From: Mercenaria mercenaria
Lineage: Eukaryota > Mollusca > Bivalvia > Venerida > Veneridae
Assembly: GCF_021730395.1 (NCBI RefSeq)
Contig: NC_069363.1
Span: 57,779,001-57,843,000, forward strand
Reading direction: 5' to 3'
DNA length: 64,000 bases
In this document: positions 22,881-35,293 of the stretch, one piece after another
Position numbering within the stretch: the stretch's first letter is position 1
Layout of the letters: each line of letters opens with the position of its first letter
The notes under the pieces: generated by a model
Database searches by the model: none
Seen by the model: only the letters and a program-made list of their open reading frames with translations
What the model was told of the DNA's origin: nothing
Position numbers and translations under genes: made by a program

Positions 22881-23670
22881 AAAGGATACTATTAAGCGAA
22901 ATGATAATGTATCAATGGTTTGGGACCAGTAGCTAGACAAAACTCCTTACTTTTCAGTCATTATTCTTCAATTCATTTGATCATCATTAATAAAACATGC
23001 ATCCCATAAACTTGCACGAACTTTGTGAAATTATCCAAAAACAGAAACCACAAGCATTAAAAGACATAAAAAAATGGTTTCATATGGAAAAAAACGGAAT
23101 CATAAAAACTTGTATTTGAAAGCAAGTGGTTACATAAATATATTTTAATAATGATTGATAGCTATCTTGAAAATGAAAATCAGTAACTCATACATTTTAC
23201 CTTCCTGTAATCAATAGTGCATAATCAAAATAAAGGTTACCAGACTATCAAAAGCGGCAATAAAAAGCAATGAAAAGTCGATGCAGTCTCAAATGTTTAT
23301 TTGTCACACACCAATACTTCATTATTCGACTAGATAAAAACAAAAGTTGTTAAAAAATTGGCAGCTCTGCATCATCAGTTATCAGTACAGTGAAGTTAAA
23401 AGCAACTTTTGATGTAAGCATAAACGAAAAAATATGTTTTTGAAATTATTTCTTTCCCGTTTTCTTGGTGTTTCGGTTATCAAAATAATGTGCACGTAAA
23501 ATCTAAATTTATGCAATGGAAGGTTGTAAAGTAATAACTTGTTGAAAAGTGATTTTCCACAGTCAAGAAAAACAATCCGAAAGATCCACACAAAAAAACC
23601 AGCAAAATTTAGCTGTTAGTACATATGCCTGCAACCACTGGTCTTGTGGGGCCACTGGTTCCCAACCAGT
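22881..23670. other. AT-rich DNA, nothing recognised
   Basis: No supported gene. Short open frames on the minus strand have no recognisable motif or splice context. Confidence 0.4.
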
Positions 23671-23886
23671 ATTAGAACGATTGCCAAATGCTGGCAACAG
23701 TAAGATGGAAACTGTTTAGGGTTTCGGATAAACAGAACTACACGGGAAATGTGCTCTTCTATATATTTATTTTCTATGCTCATAGCATAAAATCCAACAC
23801 ATGTGAGCGAGCGTATCTACTCGTCTAGTTCTGTTTATCCGAAGCCCTTAACAGTTTCCATCTTACTGTTGCCAGCATTCTAATAT
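23671..23886. mobile_element. Fold-back MITE
   Basis: ATGCTGGCAACAGTAAGATG..GAAACTGTTTAGGG..TTTCGGATAAACAGAACTA at the left is mirrored by TAGTTCTGTTTATCCGAAGC..CAGTTTCCATCTTACTGTTG at the right. Arms are about 55 bp, separated by about 90 bp. Non-coding. Confidence 0.7.
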
Positions 23887-24272
23887 TACTTACATAAGTG
23901 ACAAAAGTACTAATTTCATGTATTTAAATCACTACAAGGTTAACACTTGAATACTCGTACCCATTCATAGCAGTCAATTTCATAGAAAATGTCACATGAT
24001 GAATCAAATATTTCTAACAAGAGGGCCATGATGGCCCTATATCGCTCACCTGTTATCATTGCACTTGAGGACAAGAAGGTCCTCAGAAAAAATATCCAAG
24101 TCCAAAGGACAGGAACAACAAAAGGAAGAAATTTAACCAAAAAGAAAAAAAAAATTCTTACAAGGTATAGATATGTCAAAATATACCTAAAAATTTGAGG
24201 TACCATCCATGTTGTACCTCAGAAAAGTTGTCTCTGTTTTTCCCTACGGCCAATAATAAAAAAATTACTAAA

Positions 24273-26056
24273 AACAAGTGAATGAAGTATTGCCATGCAA
24301 TACAAAGTCCCCTACTGGAAGGCACCTAATTTTTTCTACTGCAGTATAACATAATGAACTGATATCTGTCAATGATGTATAAACAATATTGTACTACATA
24401 TACAATATGTTATAACATTATAACAACACACTTGGATTAAAATGTGCATATATAAAAACCCACAGTTGTTTTCATATTGAATTGTTTTGGCTGATTATAA
24501 AAATGTTATCATGTAAGTTATTTATAGTAACAACAAAGGGAAATCAATCTTTAAAAAAAAATAAAAAAAAAAAAAAAAAAAATAATAATAATATAAGTCC
24601 ATAAGAAACTCTTTACCAGGTAGAGATAGGTCAAAATACACCTAAAAATTGGATGTAACATGCATGCTGTACCACAGAAAAGTGGTCTCGATTTTTCTCT
24701 ACCGCCAGTAATAAAAAAGTTACAATAAAATCTATTTATAGTAAAAACAAAGGGACGTAATTCTAAAAACAAGGGTGCCTCATGGTGGTGAACATTTGGT
24801 CCAAGTTACATCAAAATCCCTCCATGCATGAAGAAGAAATGTTCCGTACAAAGTCATTCTTGAATTTGACCTTTGACCTCTAAATATGACCTTGACCTTA
24901 GACCTAGGGACCTGGTTCTTGCGCATGACATGTTGTCTCATCCAGGGGAATATTTGTGCCAACTGATATCTAAATCCTGCTTTGCATGACAAAGTTATAG
25001 ACCGGACAGGAAAAAAATCCTCTTGACCTTTGATCTCAAAGTGTGACCTTGACCTTTAAGCTAGGGTAATGGGTGTTGGGCACGACACGTCGTCTCATCA
25101 TGGGAAACATTTGTGCCAAGTAATATTAAAATCCCTTCATGGATGGCAGAGTTATGGAAGGGACAGGAAAAAAACTCTGTTGACCTTTGACCCCCAATTG
25201 TGACCTTGACCTTTGAGCTAGGGGTCCGGGATTTGCGCATGACACGTCGTCTCATCATGGGGAACACTTGTGCTAAGTAATATTAAAATCCCTTAATGAA
25301 TGTCAGAGTTATGGACCGGACACGAAACAGACCCTGTTCATGCTATGTTAACATTTGACTGCTAAGTGTGACCTTGACCTTTGAGCAAGGGGTCTGAAAG
25401 TTGTGCATGACACATCGTCTTATTATGAGGTACATTTGTGCCAAGTAATTTTAAAATCCCTTCATAGATGGGAGAGTTATGGACCGGACAGGAAAAAAGC
25501 CTTGTTGACCTTTGACCTCCAATTGTGACCTTGACCTTTAAGCTAGGGGTCCAGGTTTTGCGCAAGACACGTCGTCTCCTCATGGGGAACATTTGTGCCA
25601 AGTAATATTAAAATCTCTTCATGGATGGGAGAGTTATGGACCGGACAGGAAAAAAGCCCTGTTGACCTTTGACCTCCAATTGTGACCTTGACCTTTGAGC
25701 TAGGGGTCCGGGATTTGCGCACGACACATCATCTCATCATGGGGAACATTTGTGCCAAGTAATACTAAAATCCCTTCAAGGATGGGAGAGTTGTGGACCG
25801 GACAGGAAAAAAGCCCTGTTGACCTTTGACCCCCTATTGTGACCTTGACCTTTGAGCTAGGGGTCTGGGTTTTGCGCATGACACGTCGTCTCATCATGGG
25901 GAACATTTGTGCCAAGTAATATTAAAATCCCTTCATGGATGACAGAGTTATGGACCGGACACGAAATTGCGGACAGACGGAATGACGGAAAGACGGAATG
26001 ACGGAAAAGAGCATTCCTATAGTCCCCAAAACTGGTTTTCAACCAGTAGGGGACTA
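24273..26056 (-). mobile_element. Nested HINE-like element (AGTCCCCTACTGG family)
   Basis: On the minus strand the 5' end (26056) is the hairpin AGTCCCCTACTGGTTG..CAACCAGTTTTGGGGACT and a TCCGTCATTCCGTC run. The 3' part has CCAGTAGGGGACT again (24306-24318), the hairpin GTATTGCATGGCAATAC, then a TTGTT-type end. A poly(A/T) tract lies at about 24551-24595. Confidence 0.6.
24840..25960 (+). repeat. Tandem array, about 157-bp units (about 7)
   Basis: Units carry GTTGACCTTTGACC, TTGTGACCTTGACCTTTGAG, GACACGTCGTCTCATCATGG, TTTGTGCCAAGTAATATTAA and GTTATGGACCGGACAGGAAA. The spacing of TGTGACCTTGACC sites is about 157 bp. Confidence 0.8.
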
Positions 26057-26499
26057 ATAAGCTATTTATAGTAATGTAAATGTGAAGTAATTAAAAAAAA
26101 ATAATATTATAAGTGAACAAAAGGATCTGCCAAATAAATCTGTTGACATAAATCAAATTTCAGATCAGTATCTTCATTAGTTACGGAGATATAACCATTT
26201 TAATTTGAAATAAAGGGAGGTAATTTGACATAAAATCAGTACATAGTTATCTATCCTGATTGTCTCAGTCCAACTAATAACAATAATGAAATTTCAAATA
26301 AGTCCTGTAAGTATTTACTGATATAAATCCATATTTATTACAATCAGGGGAGGTAATCAGATATAAAAAGCTCTGGAACCTACGATTGGATCTGATTTGT
26401 CATGGAATCCAAGATTTATTGTTGTTGAAGATATTTTGGAAGTTTGTGTCAAATAAAACCATAAACGAAGTCTCTATATGGCTGAAAAAGCCAAAATAG

Positions 26500-27270
26500 C
26501 CAATTTTGGACGTTTAAGGGGCCATAACTCTGGAACCCATGATGGAATCTGGCCAGTTCAAGAAAGAAACCAAGATCTTGTGGTGATACAAGTTGTGTGC
26601 AAGTGTGGTTAAAATCAAATCATAAATGAAGCTGCTATTGTGCAGACAATGTCAAAATAGCCAATTTTGGCCCTTTCAGGGGCCATAACTCTGGAACCCA
26701 TTACCGAATCTGGCCGGTTCAAGAAGGAACCAAGATCTTATGGTGACACAAGTTTTGTGCAAGTTTGATTAAATTCAAATCATAAATGAAGCTGCTATTG
26801 TGCAGACAAGGTCAAAATAGCTAATTCCGGTCCTATCAGGGGCCATAACTCTGGAACCCATTATGGGATCTGGCCAGTTCAAGAAAAGGAATCAAGATCT
26901 TATGGTGACACAAGTTTTGTGCAAGTTTGGTTAAAATCAAATCATAAATGAAGCTGCTATTGTGCAGACAAGGTCAAAATAGCTAATTTTGACCCTTTCA
27001 GGGGCCGTAACTCTGGAACCCATAATAGAATCTTGCCAGTTCCAGAAAGGAACCAAGATCTTATGGTGATACAAGTTGTGTGCAAGTTTGGTAAAAATCA
27101 AATCATAAATAAAGCTACTATTGTGCAGACAAGGTCAAAATAGCTAATTTTGGCCCTTTCAGTGGCCATAACTCTGAAACCCATAATGGGATCTGGCCAG
27201 TTCAAGAAAGGAACCGAGATCTTATGGTGATACAATTTGTGTACAAGTTTGGTTAAAATAAAATCATAAA
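26500..27270 (-). repeat. Tandem array, about 160-bp units (5)
   Basis: Units share GGGGCCATAACTCTGGAACC, GGCCAGTTCAAGAAAGGAAC, AAGATCTTATGGTGA and AATCATAAATGAAGCTGCTA. Sites at about 26519, 26680, 26838, 26998 and 27160 give the period. Confidence 0.8.
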
Positions 27271-27384
27271 TGAAATCACTATCGTGCAGACAAGAACTTG
27301 TTGACGGACGGACGGATGCACGCACTGACGACGGACGAAGGGTGATCACAAAGCTCATCTTGTCACTATGCGACAGGTGAGCTA

Positions 27385-28106
27385 AAAATGCAGTATGCTG
27401 TTTAACTTCTGATAGTCAACAGAATCAACAATACTGTCGATATAAAAAGGGAACATAATGGAATAATTATCTATCGTGTTTAATTATGTTAAGAACTATT
27501 CCTCCAACAATTTTAATATACAAATGTAGTTACATACATATTACTATTCAAAAGCTTTATGAATTATGCAAAATTATGAAGTTTCGAAAGCGTGCTGGAA
27601 TGAAATCTCGAACCTCATTTGAAATCACTGTACTTCAGTGAACAGATTAAAAATTTTGTTATTTTATCATTTTTTTATTATTATTATTTTGGTCAAAGCA
27701 GTGAAATAAATACTAAAGGAAAGCAGATTTGATAGATATCTTGGGGGGCAAATTCAGGAAGAAAATGTCCAACTAAGGAAAGAAAGATTTTGGACCTTTG
27801 TACTTGCGTATTAGTAAATGTATAGTACTTTTATTCCATTTTCCATCTGTCAGGAGCCATATCCAAAAACATGGTTTGAAGGATTTCAATAAAACAGAAT
27901 AGAAATGTTATCATTCTGTTATTAAGAGAAATTCATAATGACAGTTAAATGAATTATCTCGACTTACTAAAAGATTACGAGATATATTTAAAATGTATTA
28001 CTGCGGAAAAAAATCTAATAATATACAACCTATACACTGACTAGATTTGGAACATAAAATGAACTAAGTAACTACTATGATACTAAAATACAGCAAACAA
28101 GTAAAT
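27385..28106. other. AT-rich DNA, nothing recognised
   Basis: No supported feature. Confidence 0.4.
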
Positions 28107-28341
28107 GAGCCGCGCCACGAGAAAACCAACATAGTGGGTTTGCGACTAGCATAGATCCAGACCAGCCTGCGCATCCGCGCAGTCTGGTCAGGATCCATGC
28201 TGTTCGCTTTCAAAGCCTATTACAATTAAAGAAACCGTTAGTGAACAGCATGTATCCTGACCAGACTGCGCAGATGCGCAGGCTGGTCTGGATCCATGCT
28301 GGTCACAAAGCCATTGTGTTGGTTTTCTCATGGCATGGCTC
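28107..28341. mobile_element. 235-bp fold-back MITE (GAGCCGCGCC family), copy 1
   Basis: Ends GAGCCGCGCCACGAGAAAAC and, inward from the right, GAGCCATGCCATGAGAAAAC. The arms extend through GATCCAGACCAGCCTGCGCA / its complement to near the centre. Flanked by AAAT on both sides, a likely 4-bp target duplication. Copy 2 at 48140-48374 has the same length. Confidence 0.85.
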
Positions 28342-29613
28342 AAATAATAAAAATATTCACATTTTATATTATACTTAACAAAATTTACAACTGGTCACTT
28401 TTAAGTTGTTAACATTCATTTCAAATTATGCATTTTTCCACATGTATATTGCATAAATGCTTGTGCTTTTTATTGAGAATGCATTTGCATACATGTATTT
28501 CCATTTTTAAAAATTCAGCTATCATATTGTCAAAAAAAAACACACAACTTTTACTAAAATGTTACTTGGTCATTTAATGAAACATTCTGAAATGCCTTAT
28601 TTTCAGATTATCTCCCTTTTATTTAACAATAAACTTGAACTGTGAGTTGATATACAGCTTATACTGCTTTTTGTTATAAGGAGGACTCATTTCTTTAGCT
28701 TGTAACTCTGTTCAACTTAACATAGTTTCTTCTCCATCTAACAACTGATTACATGTATTGATTTGCTGCCGTTTGACCATCCAACATACTTCCATATTTG
28801 ATATCATCATTGAAGAACTTTTATACACAACAGCATACATGAAACTGACGTCACAAATGACATCACACACCCAATATGAAGTGTGAATGTCAATATGGAA
28901 AAATATTGACGTTTTCAGGTTCCACTGAAACTTAATGGAGTTTTAAAATGAGTATGTAATAATCTGGAACACAAGATAAAGTATACATGCAAATATGTAG
29001 CGGCTAATTAGAAATTTTGCTATGTGTATGTGTTTGGAGCAATACGAATGTATTTTATGAACAACATTTCCTACACTACAGAGACAAAACATATATGTGT
29101 TTCCTGATATACATGCTTCAGTACATTCAAGACTATAAAAACTAAACTGGCCTAATTCTAAAGTCATTGTAATATAGCTGTTAAAAATATCACAGAAAAT
29201 TGTTATTTTTGAAGGCACAAAAACTATAAAATATTTAGTACTAAGAATCATTTTATTCAAAATCCATATGAGTAGAAGATTACCTTGCAGTAATTTTAAT
29301 CACAGTATGAATGATTATGGTAAATACTACCTATCTGTACTTACTGTAGATCGTGTAACTTTGTTTTTCTTTTATTTCAAGACAAGAATGTTTTATTACC
29401 ATAAGTTTGGTAACTAGTTAAAACTTTTTAGATACTTTAAAAGCTGCTTGTTTTGAAGTCATGAGGCGCTCTGTTTGAGGGTATTTTTGCTAAAATAAAA
29501 CATTGTGAATATCATCAGATCTACAGTAATAATGTTATAAAGACTGTTTACACTATTTTGCAGAATACCCTTAATAACTAAGCTTAAGTACCATGGTAAG
29601 AGTAGGCACTATA
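28342..29613. other. AT-rich DNA, nothing recognised
   Basis: No exon supported on either strand. Confidence 0.4.
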
Positions 29614-30094
29614 CAGTACAATTTGCACTAGGAGACCACCTAAGGGAAGGTTAACAAGAGCTGTCCGTAAGACAGCACGCTCGACTTTTCTCAGTGCTTG
29701 ACTCTAAATTAGAGCTTTGCCAGTAAAAACTTTATAAAACTTTAACCAAAAAATCTAAGTTAAAAAGGGGCATAAGTCTGTCAAAATTCAAATCAGAGTA
29801 ATGGGGATTGTTTCTCCTGGTGTAGACTTTGATAGTAAATAAATATTTTAAGTTTCAAATCAATAGCTTTGATAGTAACAGAGATATTTGACTTTATCAA
29901 AAACTTTAACCAACAGCGGAGCCGGCCCTGGGGAGAGTGCAATAGCTCTACTTTTTCTTCGAAAAGTCAAGCTAAAAAGTGGTTGCTTAGCACAACTGGT
30001 CTCTTAAAACAGCATAATTTGTTCTTTATTAACACAAATGGGTACTAAAAAAGTGGTCTCTTAATGCAAATGGTCTCTCAAGCAAGTTTGACTG
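29614..30094. mobile_element. TA-flanked MITE carrying a nested HINE-like insertion
   Basis: Flanked by TA at 29612-29613 and 30095-30096. The ends are CAGTACAATTTGCACTAGGA and, inward, CAGTCAAACTTGCTTGAGAG. GGTCTCTTAA-type phrases recur inside. 29653-29974 is a separate insertion, leaving a host element of about 160 bp. Confidence 0.65.
29653..29974 (-). mobile_element. Short HINE-like element (AGCTTGAC family)
   Basis: On the minus strand the 5' end is TAGCTTGACTTTTCGAAG. The 3' part carries GAGAAAAGTCGAGCG (its inverse), the hairpin GCTGTCTTACGGACAGC and TCTTGTT. At 322 bp it is the shortest example here and has no tandem array. Confidence 0.65.
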
Positions 30095-30096
30095 TA

Positions 30097-31309
30097 CTTC
30101 AACGGAAAGCCTCTTTAAAACATCATTCATCATGGTGAAGTACATCTTCTATGAAGAGTTTTTGTTTATGGTGGATTTAAAGTCATAATGGCAAAATTAT
30201 AAGCCATATGCAAGAACCTAACTTTTCATGGTGGATGTAAACCGAAGGTGCGTCTAGGGGCATTACTTCAGGTGAGGGCATGCAACTACAGACATATGAA
30301 AATAACTATATACAACAAAGTGGAAGACACTACATTAAATATGCAAATTAAAAAAAAATATATATAAATTTATAATACAATGTGCATAAATGAAATCACA
30401 TTCATGGATTGGAACTTTTTCAGTGATGTACAAGACAATGCACTGGAAATTAAGCAGAAGTACATACTGGCATTTTCAAAAGTTTTCGAAGCTTTGAGTA
30501 TTGATCAGAAGTATACTACAAATACAGTTTGTACTTTTAAAAGAAATATAAATACTAAGCTTGATAAGCTGCACAGCAATTATAAACAGTTAGTTTGTTT
30601 GTTTTTTAAATCGGATATTCCATATTTATGTGTCACAAAAATACAACAGTCTAATATAAATTCTGCACTATGTTTATATCATTGTAGGATTTTCAAACAT
30701 TTAGTAAGAACAATTTCAGAACAAGACAATTTAAACACATTTTTCTGAAAATTTTGCATGCTAGCTTCTGCTAATTTGTCAAATTATAACAGAATGACGA
30801 ACATATGAAACAGCTAAACAGAATAATCATACAGTGAAAATGATTTAACTTTAAAATCTATGCAAAAACTACTTGGCACACTTATTTGCTATGGTCCATC
30901 TAACATACACATAATATCAAATGGAAACAAAGGTAAAAACAAATATGAACTTGAATATCACTTTAAAATACCCTTTGCAATACAGTAATTTGGTAAAAAC
31001 AATCTAGCCATGGTGAATAAAGGAAGTGGGCAATTTGCCCAGGTTAATAGCATACATTAGTCCAGTAACTACATTAAAATCTAACATATACATGAACAAT
31101 AGGTTTTGAACATTTGTATTATTAATCACTAACATTATATTGCAATGAAAATGAACATGTCGAAGAAGTGGTAATAAAAGTGAATTAAGATACCTAATTA
31201 AACTGCTAAATTTCATATCATGCCAACAGTATCAAATGTTTTCACAGTAATATTACTGGAAAATAGCAATATTAAACGGTAAATTTACACATTAATCAAA
31301 TAAATTTTA
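30097..31309. other. AT-rich DNA, nothing recognised
   Basis: A 122-codon open frame at 30380-30748 was examined and not accepted. Confidence 0.4.
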
Positions 31310-31496
31310 AACAAGAGGGTCATTGACCCTAAAGCGCTCACCTGTGTACAAGGCTTTAAGTGTGAATGTATTAGTACAGAGTTAGGTTTCTTCTATGTTA
31401 GCTTATATTATATACATTTCACACACATTTTTTAACCTAGGGCAATAATTTGAATAATTACAGTAGAAACTAGAAAATGCTTTTGTAAAAAAGCGC

Positions 31497-33249
31497 ATGT
31501 CTCCCCCAATGCAAAGTCCTATAGGCAAGAAGTCAATAAGGGTCAGGAGCGAAAGTCAAAGAGACACTGATGGTTGGCTGCAATAGGGATCATCTACTTG
31601 GCATGTCCAGTCATCCCACTAAATTTCAACACTCGTGGCCTAGTGGTTCTCAAGTCACTGTTCAGGCTCCTGTGACCTTGACCTTTGATCAAGTGACCTC
31701 AAAATAAATAGGGGTCATCTACTCTGCATGTCCAATCATCCTATTAAGTTTCAACATTGTAGGTCAAGTGGTTCTCAAGTTATTTCCAAAAAATGATTTT
31801 ACATGAACAGGCCACTGTGACCTTGACCTTTAATAGACTGACCCAAAAATCAATAGGGGTCATCTACTCTGCATGTTCAATCATCCTATGAAGTTTCAAC
31901 ATTCTGGGTCAAGTGGTTCTCAAGTTATTGATCGGAACTGGTTATCAATGTTCAGGCCCCTGTGACCTTGACCTTTAACGGAGTGACCCCAAAAACAATA
32001 AGGGTCATTTACTCTGCATGAACAATCATCCTATGAAGTGTCAACATTCTGGGTCGAGAGGTTCTCAAGTTATTGACTGGAAATGGTTTTCCATGTTCAG
32101 GTCCCTGTGGCCTTGACCTTTAACAGAGTGACCCTAAAATCGTTACGGTTCATCTACTCTGCATGATCAATCATCCTACGAAGTTTCATCATTCTGGGTC
32201 AAGTGGTTCTCAAGTTACTGACCGGAAATGGTTTTCAATGTTCGGGCCCCTGTGACCTTGACCTTTAACAGAGTGACCCCAAAATCGTTAGGGGGTCATC
32301 TACTCTTTATGACCAATCATCCTATTAAGTTTCAACATTCTGGGTCAAGTGGTTCTCAAGTTACTGACCGGAAATGGTTTTCAATGTTCAGGCCCCTGTG
32401 ACCTTGACCTTTAATGGAGTGACCCCAAAATCGATAGGGGTCATCTACTTAGCATGTACAATCATCCTATGAAGTTTCAACATTCTTGGTCAAGTGGTTC
32501 TCAAGTTATTGATCAGAAATGGTTTTCAATGTTCAGGCCCCTGTGACCTTGACCTTTGACGGAGTGATCCCATAATCAATAAGGGTCATCTACTCTTCAT
32601 GACCAATCATCCTATGAAGTTTCAACATTCTGGGTTAAGTGGTTCTCTAGTTATTGATCGGAAATGGTTTTCAATGTTCAGGCCAATCATCCTATCAAGT
32701 TTCAACATTCTGGGTCAAGTGGTTCTCTAGTTATTGATTGGAAATGGTTTTCAATGTTCAGGCCCCTGTGACCTTGACCTCTGACGGAGTGACCCTAAAA
32801 TCAATAGGGGTCATCTACTCTTCATGACCAATCAACCTATGAAGTTTCAACATTCTGGGTCAAGTGGTTCTCTAGTTATTGATCGGAAATAGTTTTCAAT
32901 GTTCAGGCCCCTGTGACCTTGACCTTTGACGGAGTGACCCCAAAATCAATAGGGGTCATCTACTCTTCATGACCAATCATCCTATGAAGTTTCAACATTC
33001 TGGGTTAAGTGGTTCTCTAGTTATTGATCGGAAATGGTTTTCAATGTTCAGGCCCCTGTGACCTTGACCTTTGATGGAGTGACCCCAAAAACAATAGGGG
33101 TCGTCTACTCCAGCAGCCCTACAACCCTATGAAGTTTGAAGGTTCTAGGTCAAATGGTTCTCCAGTTATTGCTCGGAAATGAAGTGTGACGTACGGAAGG
33201 ACGGACGGACGGACAGGGCAAAAACAATATGTCTCCTGGGGGAGACATA
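31497..33249 (-). mobile_element. Nested HINE-like element (ATGTCTCC family)
   Basis: The upper end carries the hairpin TATGTCTCC TG GGGGAGACATA plus a TCCGTCCGTCC run (minus strand). The lower end repeats ATGTCTCCCCC as the inverse copy at 31497-31507. The true 3' end probably lies slightly lower, past a TGCTTTTGTAAAAAAGCGCA hairpin. Confidence 0.55.
31600..33180 (+). repeat. Tandem array, about 145-bp units (about 10-11)
   Basis: Units include CCCTGTGACCTTGACCTTTA, GGGGTCATCTACTCTGCATG, CAATCATCCTATGAAGTTTC and GGGTCAAGTGGTTCTCAAGT. Spacing of TGTGACCTTGACC sites (about 31670, 31815, 31962, 32107, 32250, 32396) is about 145 bp. Confidence 0.85.
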
Positions 33250-34512
33250 ATAACAAATCTGATATCACATGCCAATAATCAAGGCCCTAGCCATTATTGA
33301 TTCAGAGAAGAAGATTTTTTTCAAAGTTTCTTATGTATAAAAGCATATAGTAAGTACATGTCAGACGCAGGAGTTAGGCCATTTTTTTTTACCTTAGGGT
33401 AATAATTTGGACAAGTATGGTAGAGAGTCAAACCCTTTTATCAAATGCCAAATATCAAAGCTCTAAAGAAAAGGATATTTAAAGTCTGATAGCTAAAAAC
33501 CTATTTTTAACCAAAAGGACCCACATGTTCAATGAACCGGAACCATTTGAACAATTTTGAGAGAGGGCTACCAAGAGATCATTTGTGTAAAGTTTCATCA
33601 AAATCCATTCAGTGGTTTTGGAGGAGATATTGTTTAAAGAAATTGTTAATGAAAAGTGACCACGCCCTCTGGCAGCCATGTTTTTGGACAAATCAGAAAA
33701 ATGTGAACAATATTTGTAGAATGTCACACAAGAACCACTTGTGTAAAATTATTTTAAAATCGTACAAGCAGTTTCACAAAAGAAGATATTTAAAGTTTCC
33801 ACTATATACAAATAGGAAAACGTGACCACACCCTCTGGCTGCCAAGTTTTTTCATGAATCAAAATAATTTGAACAATCTTGTTAGAGGGTCACACAAGGA
33901 CCAACTGTGTAAAATTATTTTAAAATCAGGCTAGCAGTTTCACACAAGAAGATTTTTAAAGTTTCCACTATATACATACAGAAAAAGTGACCACACCCTC
34001 TGGCGGCCATGGTTTCGACATATCAAAATAATTTGAACGATCTTGGTAGAGGGTCACACAAGGACCATTTGTGTAGAATTATTTTAAAATCGGGCTAGCA
34101 GTTTCACACAAGAAGATTTTTTATATTTCCACTATATACATATAGGGAAAAGTGATCACGCCCCTGGCGGCCACGTTTTTTGACGAATTGGTGTAATCTG
34201 AACAATCTTGGTAGAGATTGACATTAGGACCATTTGTGCGAAATTATTTCAAAATCGGACCATTGGTTTAGGAGGAGATGTCGTTTGAAATTTTTTTCTA
34301 TCTTTAGCTCTGGCGGTCCTATGTGCAACCAAGCGGGACCATTTGAACAACTTTTGCAGAGGACCGTCCAAGGAACATCCATGCCAAGTTTCATCCAAAT
34401 CCATTCAGTGGTTTTGGAGGAGATGTCTTTTAAACACAACTGTTGACGATGGACGGATGACGGACACAGCACGATCACAATAGCTCACCCTAAGCATTGC
34501 TCAGGTGAGCTA

Positions 34513-35081
34513 AAAAATATAATACAAGGGACAAAACAACAAAATTGCTAAACTTTGCAATATTTTAGGCCCTATATTAAAATCAAAGACAAAATCATGT
34601 AAAAATAATTTTAACATTATAATATAACATCATATAGTACTATAAATAAGTAAAATTAGGTCCCTTTCTAAAATGAAAAGAGCAAGCTTAACAACATAAA
34701 ACAACTTACCGGTAAATAAAATACAAACTTTAAACATTCCTGTAACATTAAGAGACAAACATGTATAAAATGTAGCACCTCTTGGATATGGCCACATTAA
34801 TAATGGTCACATGATAAAAACATGTATGTTAACAAATTCTCCTGAATCTATTTTTGATTAAACACTAAAATATTCAAATACAATCACTGTTATTACAGTC
34901 ATTTAAGAAAAAAAAGAGAACATTTTGTGAAATTCCCTGATTTTGGATTCTGTTATCATTTCGCAAGACTGTCCCTTTAATCATGACAGCAAAAATGTTA
35001 GAATCAAGTTTTAAGTTTATTCATAAAAGCCTACCGTTACAACTTGAAGCTTACAATGAAACAGTACAAGCATTTTTTGCA
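34513..35081. other. AT-rich DNA, nothing recognised
   Basis: No supported feature. Confidence 0.4.
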
Positions 35082-35293
35082 TTAACCTTCACCCTGCTAT
35101 ATTTCTATAATGGACTGGTCCATCATTCAATTTGGGCAATACCATTTATTATTCAAAGGGGTTTTGACTGAAAATTTACTGACTGAATAGCGAACAGTGC
35201 AGACCATGATCAGACTGCATGGATGTGCAGTCTGATCTTGGTCTGCACTGGTCGCAAAGCCAAATCACTTGCCGCCAGCAGGCTAAAAGTTAA
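35082..35293 (+). mobile_element. Fold-back MITE, GACTGGTCC family, copy 1
   Basis: Begins TTAACC and ends GTTAA. It contains CTATAATGGACTGGTCCATC, GCAGACCATGATCAGACTGC and CAGTCTGATCTTGGTCTGCA as inverted arms, and GCCAGCAGGCTAAA near the right end. Three more copies lie at 37175, 40816 and 51219. Confidence 0.75.

Larger units (their letters stand above)
24016..27384 (-). mobile_element. HINE-like element (AGCTCACC family), minus orientation
   Basis: On the minus strand it starts at 27384 with the hairpin AGCTCACCTGTCGCATAGTGAC..GATGAGCT and a CCGTCCGTC run. It ends at 24016 with CAGGTGAGCGA, the hairpin GGGCCATCATGGCCC and TCTTGTT. These ends match 13926-17247 although the internal repeat differs. 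A second element (24273-26056) is nested inside. Confidence 0.65.
31310..34512 (-). mobile_element. HINE-like element (AGCTCACC family), minus orientation
   Basis: On the minus strand the 5' end (34512) is the hairpin TAGCTCACCTGAGCAATGCT..AGGGTGAGCT, followed by a TCCGTCATCCGTCC run. The 3' end (31310) has CAGGTGAGCGC, the hairpin GGGTCAATGACCC and TCTTGTT. Units of about 120 bp with GTGACCACACCCTCTGG lie at 33.6-34.2 kb. A second element (31497-33249) is nested inside. Confidence 0.65.

Noticed and set aside
25061-26042. Series of similar short proteins (MFPMMRRRVMRK type)
   Set aside because: Translation of 157-bp tandem units, not genes.
30380-30748. 122-codon frame on the plus strand
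   Set aside because: Length is notable in AT-rich DNA but composition is Lys/Asn/Ile-rich, with no domain or splice signals.
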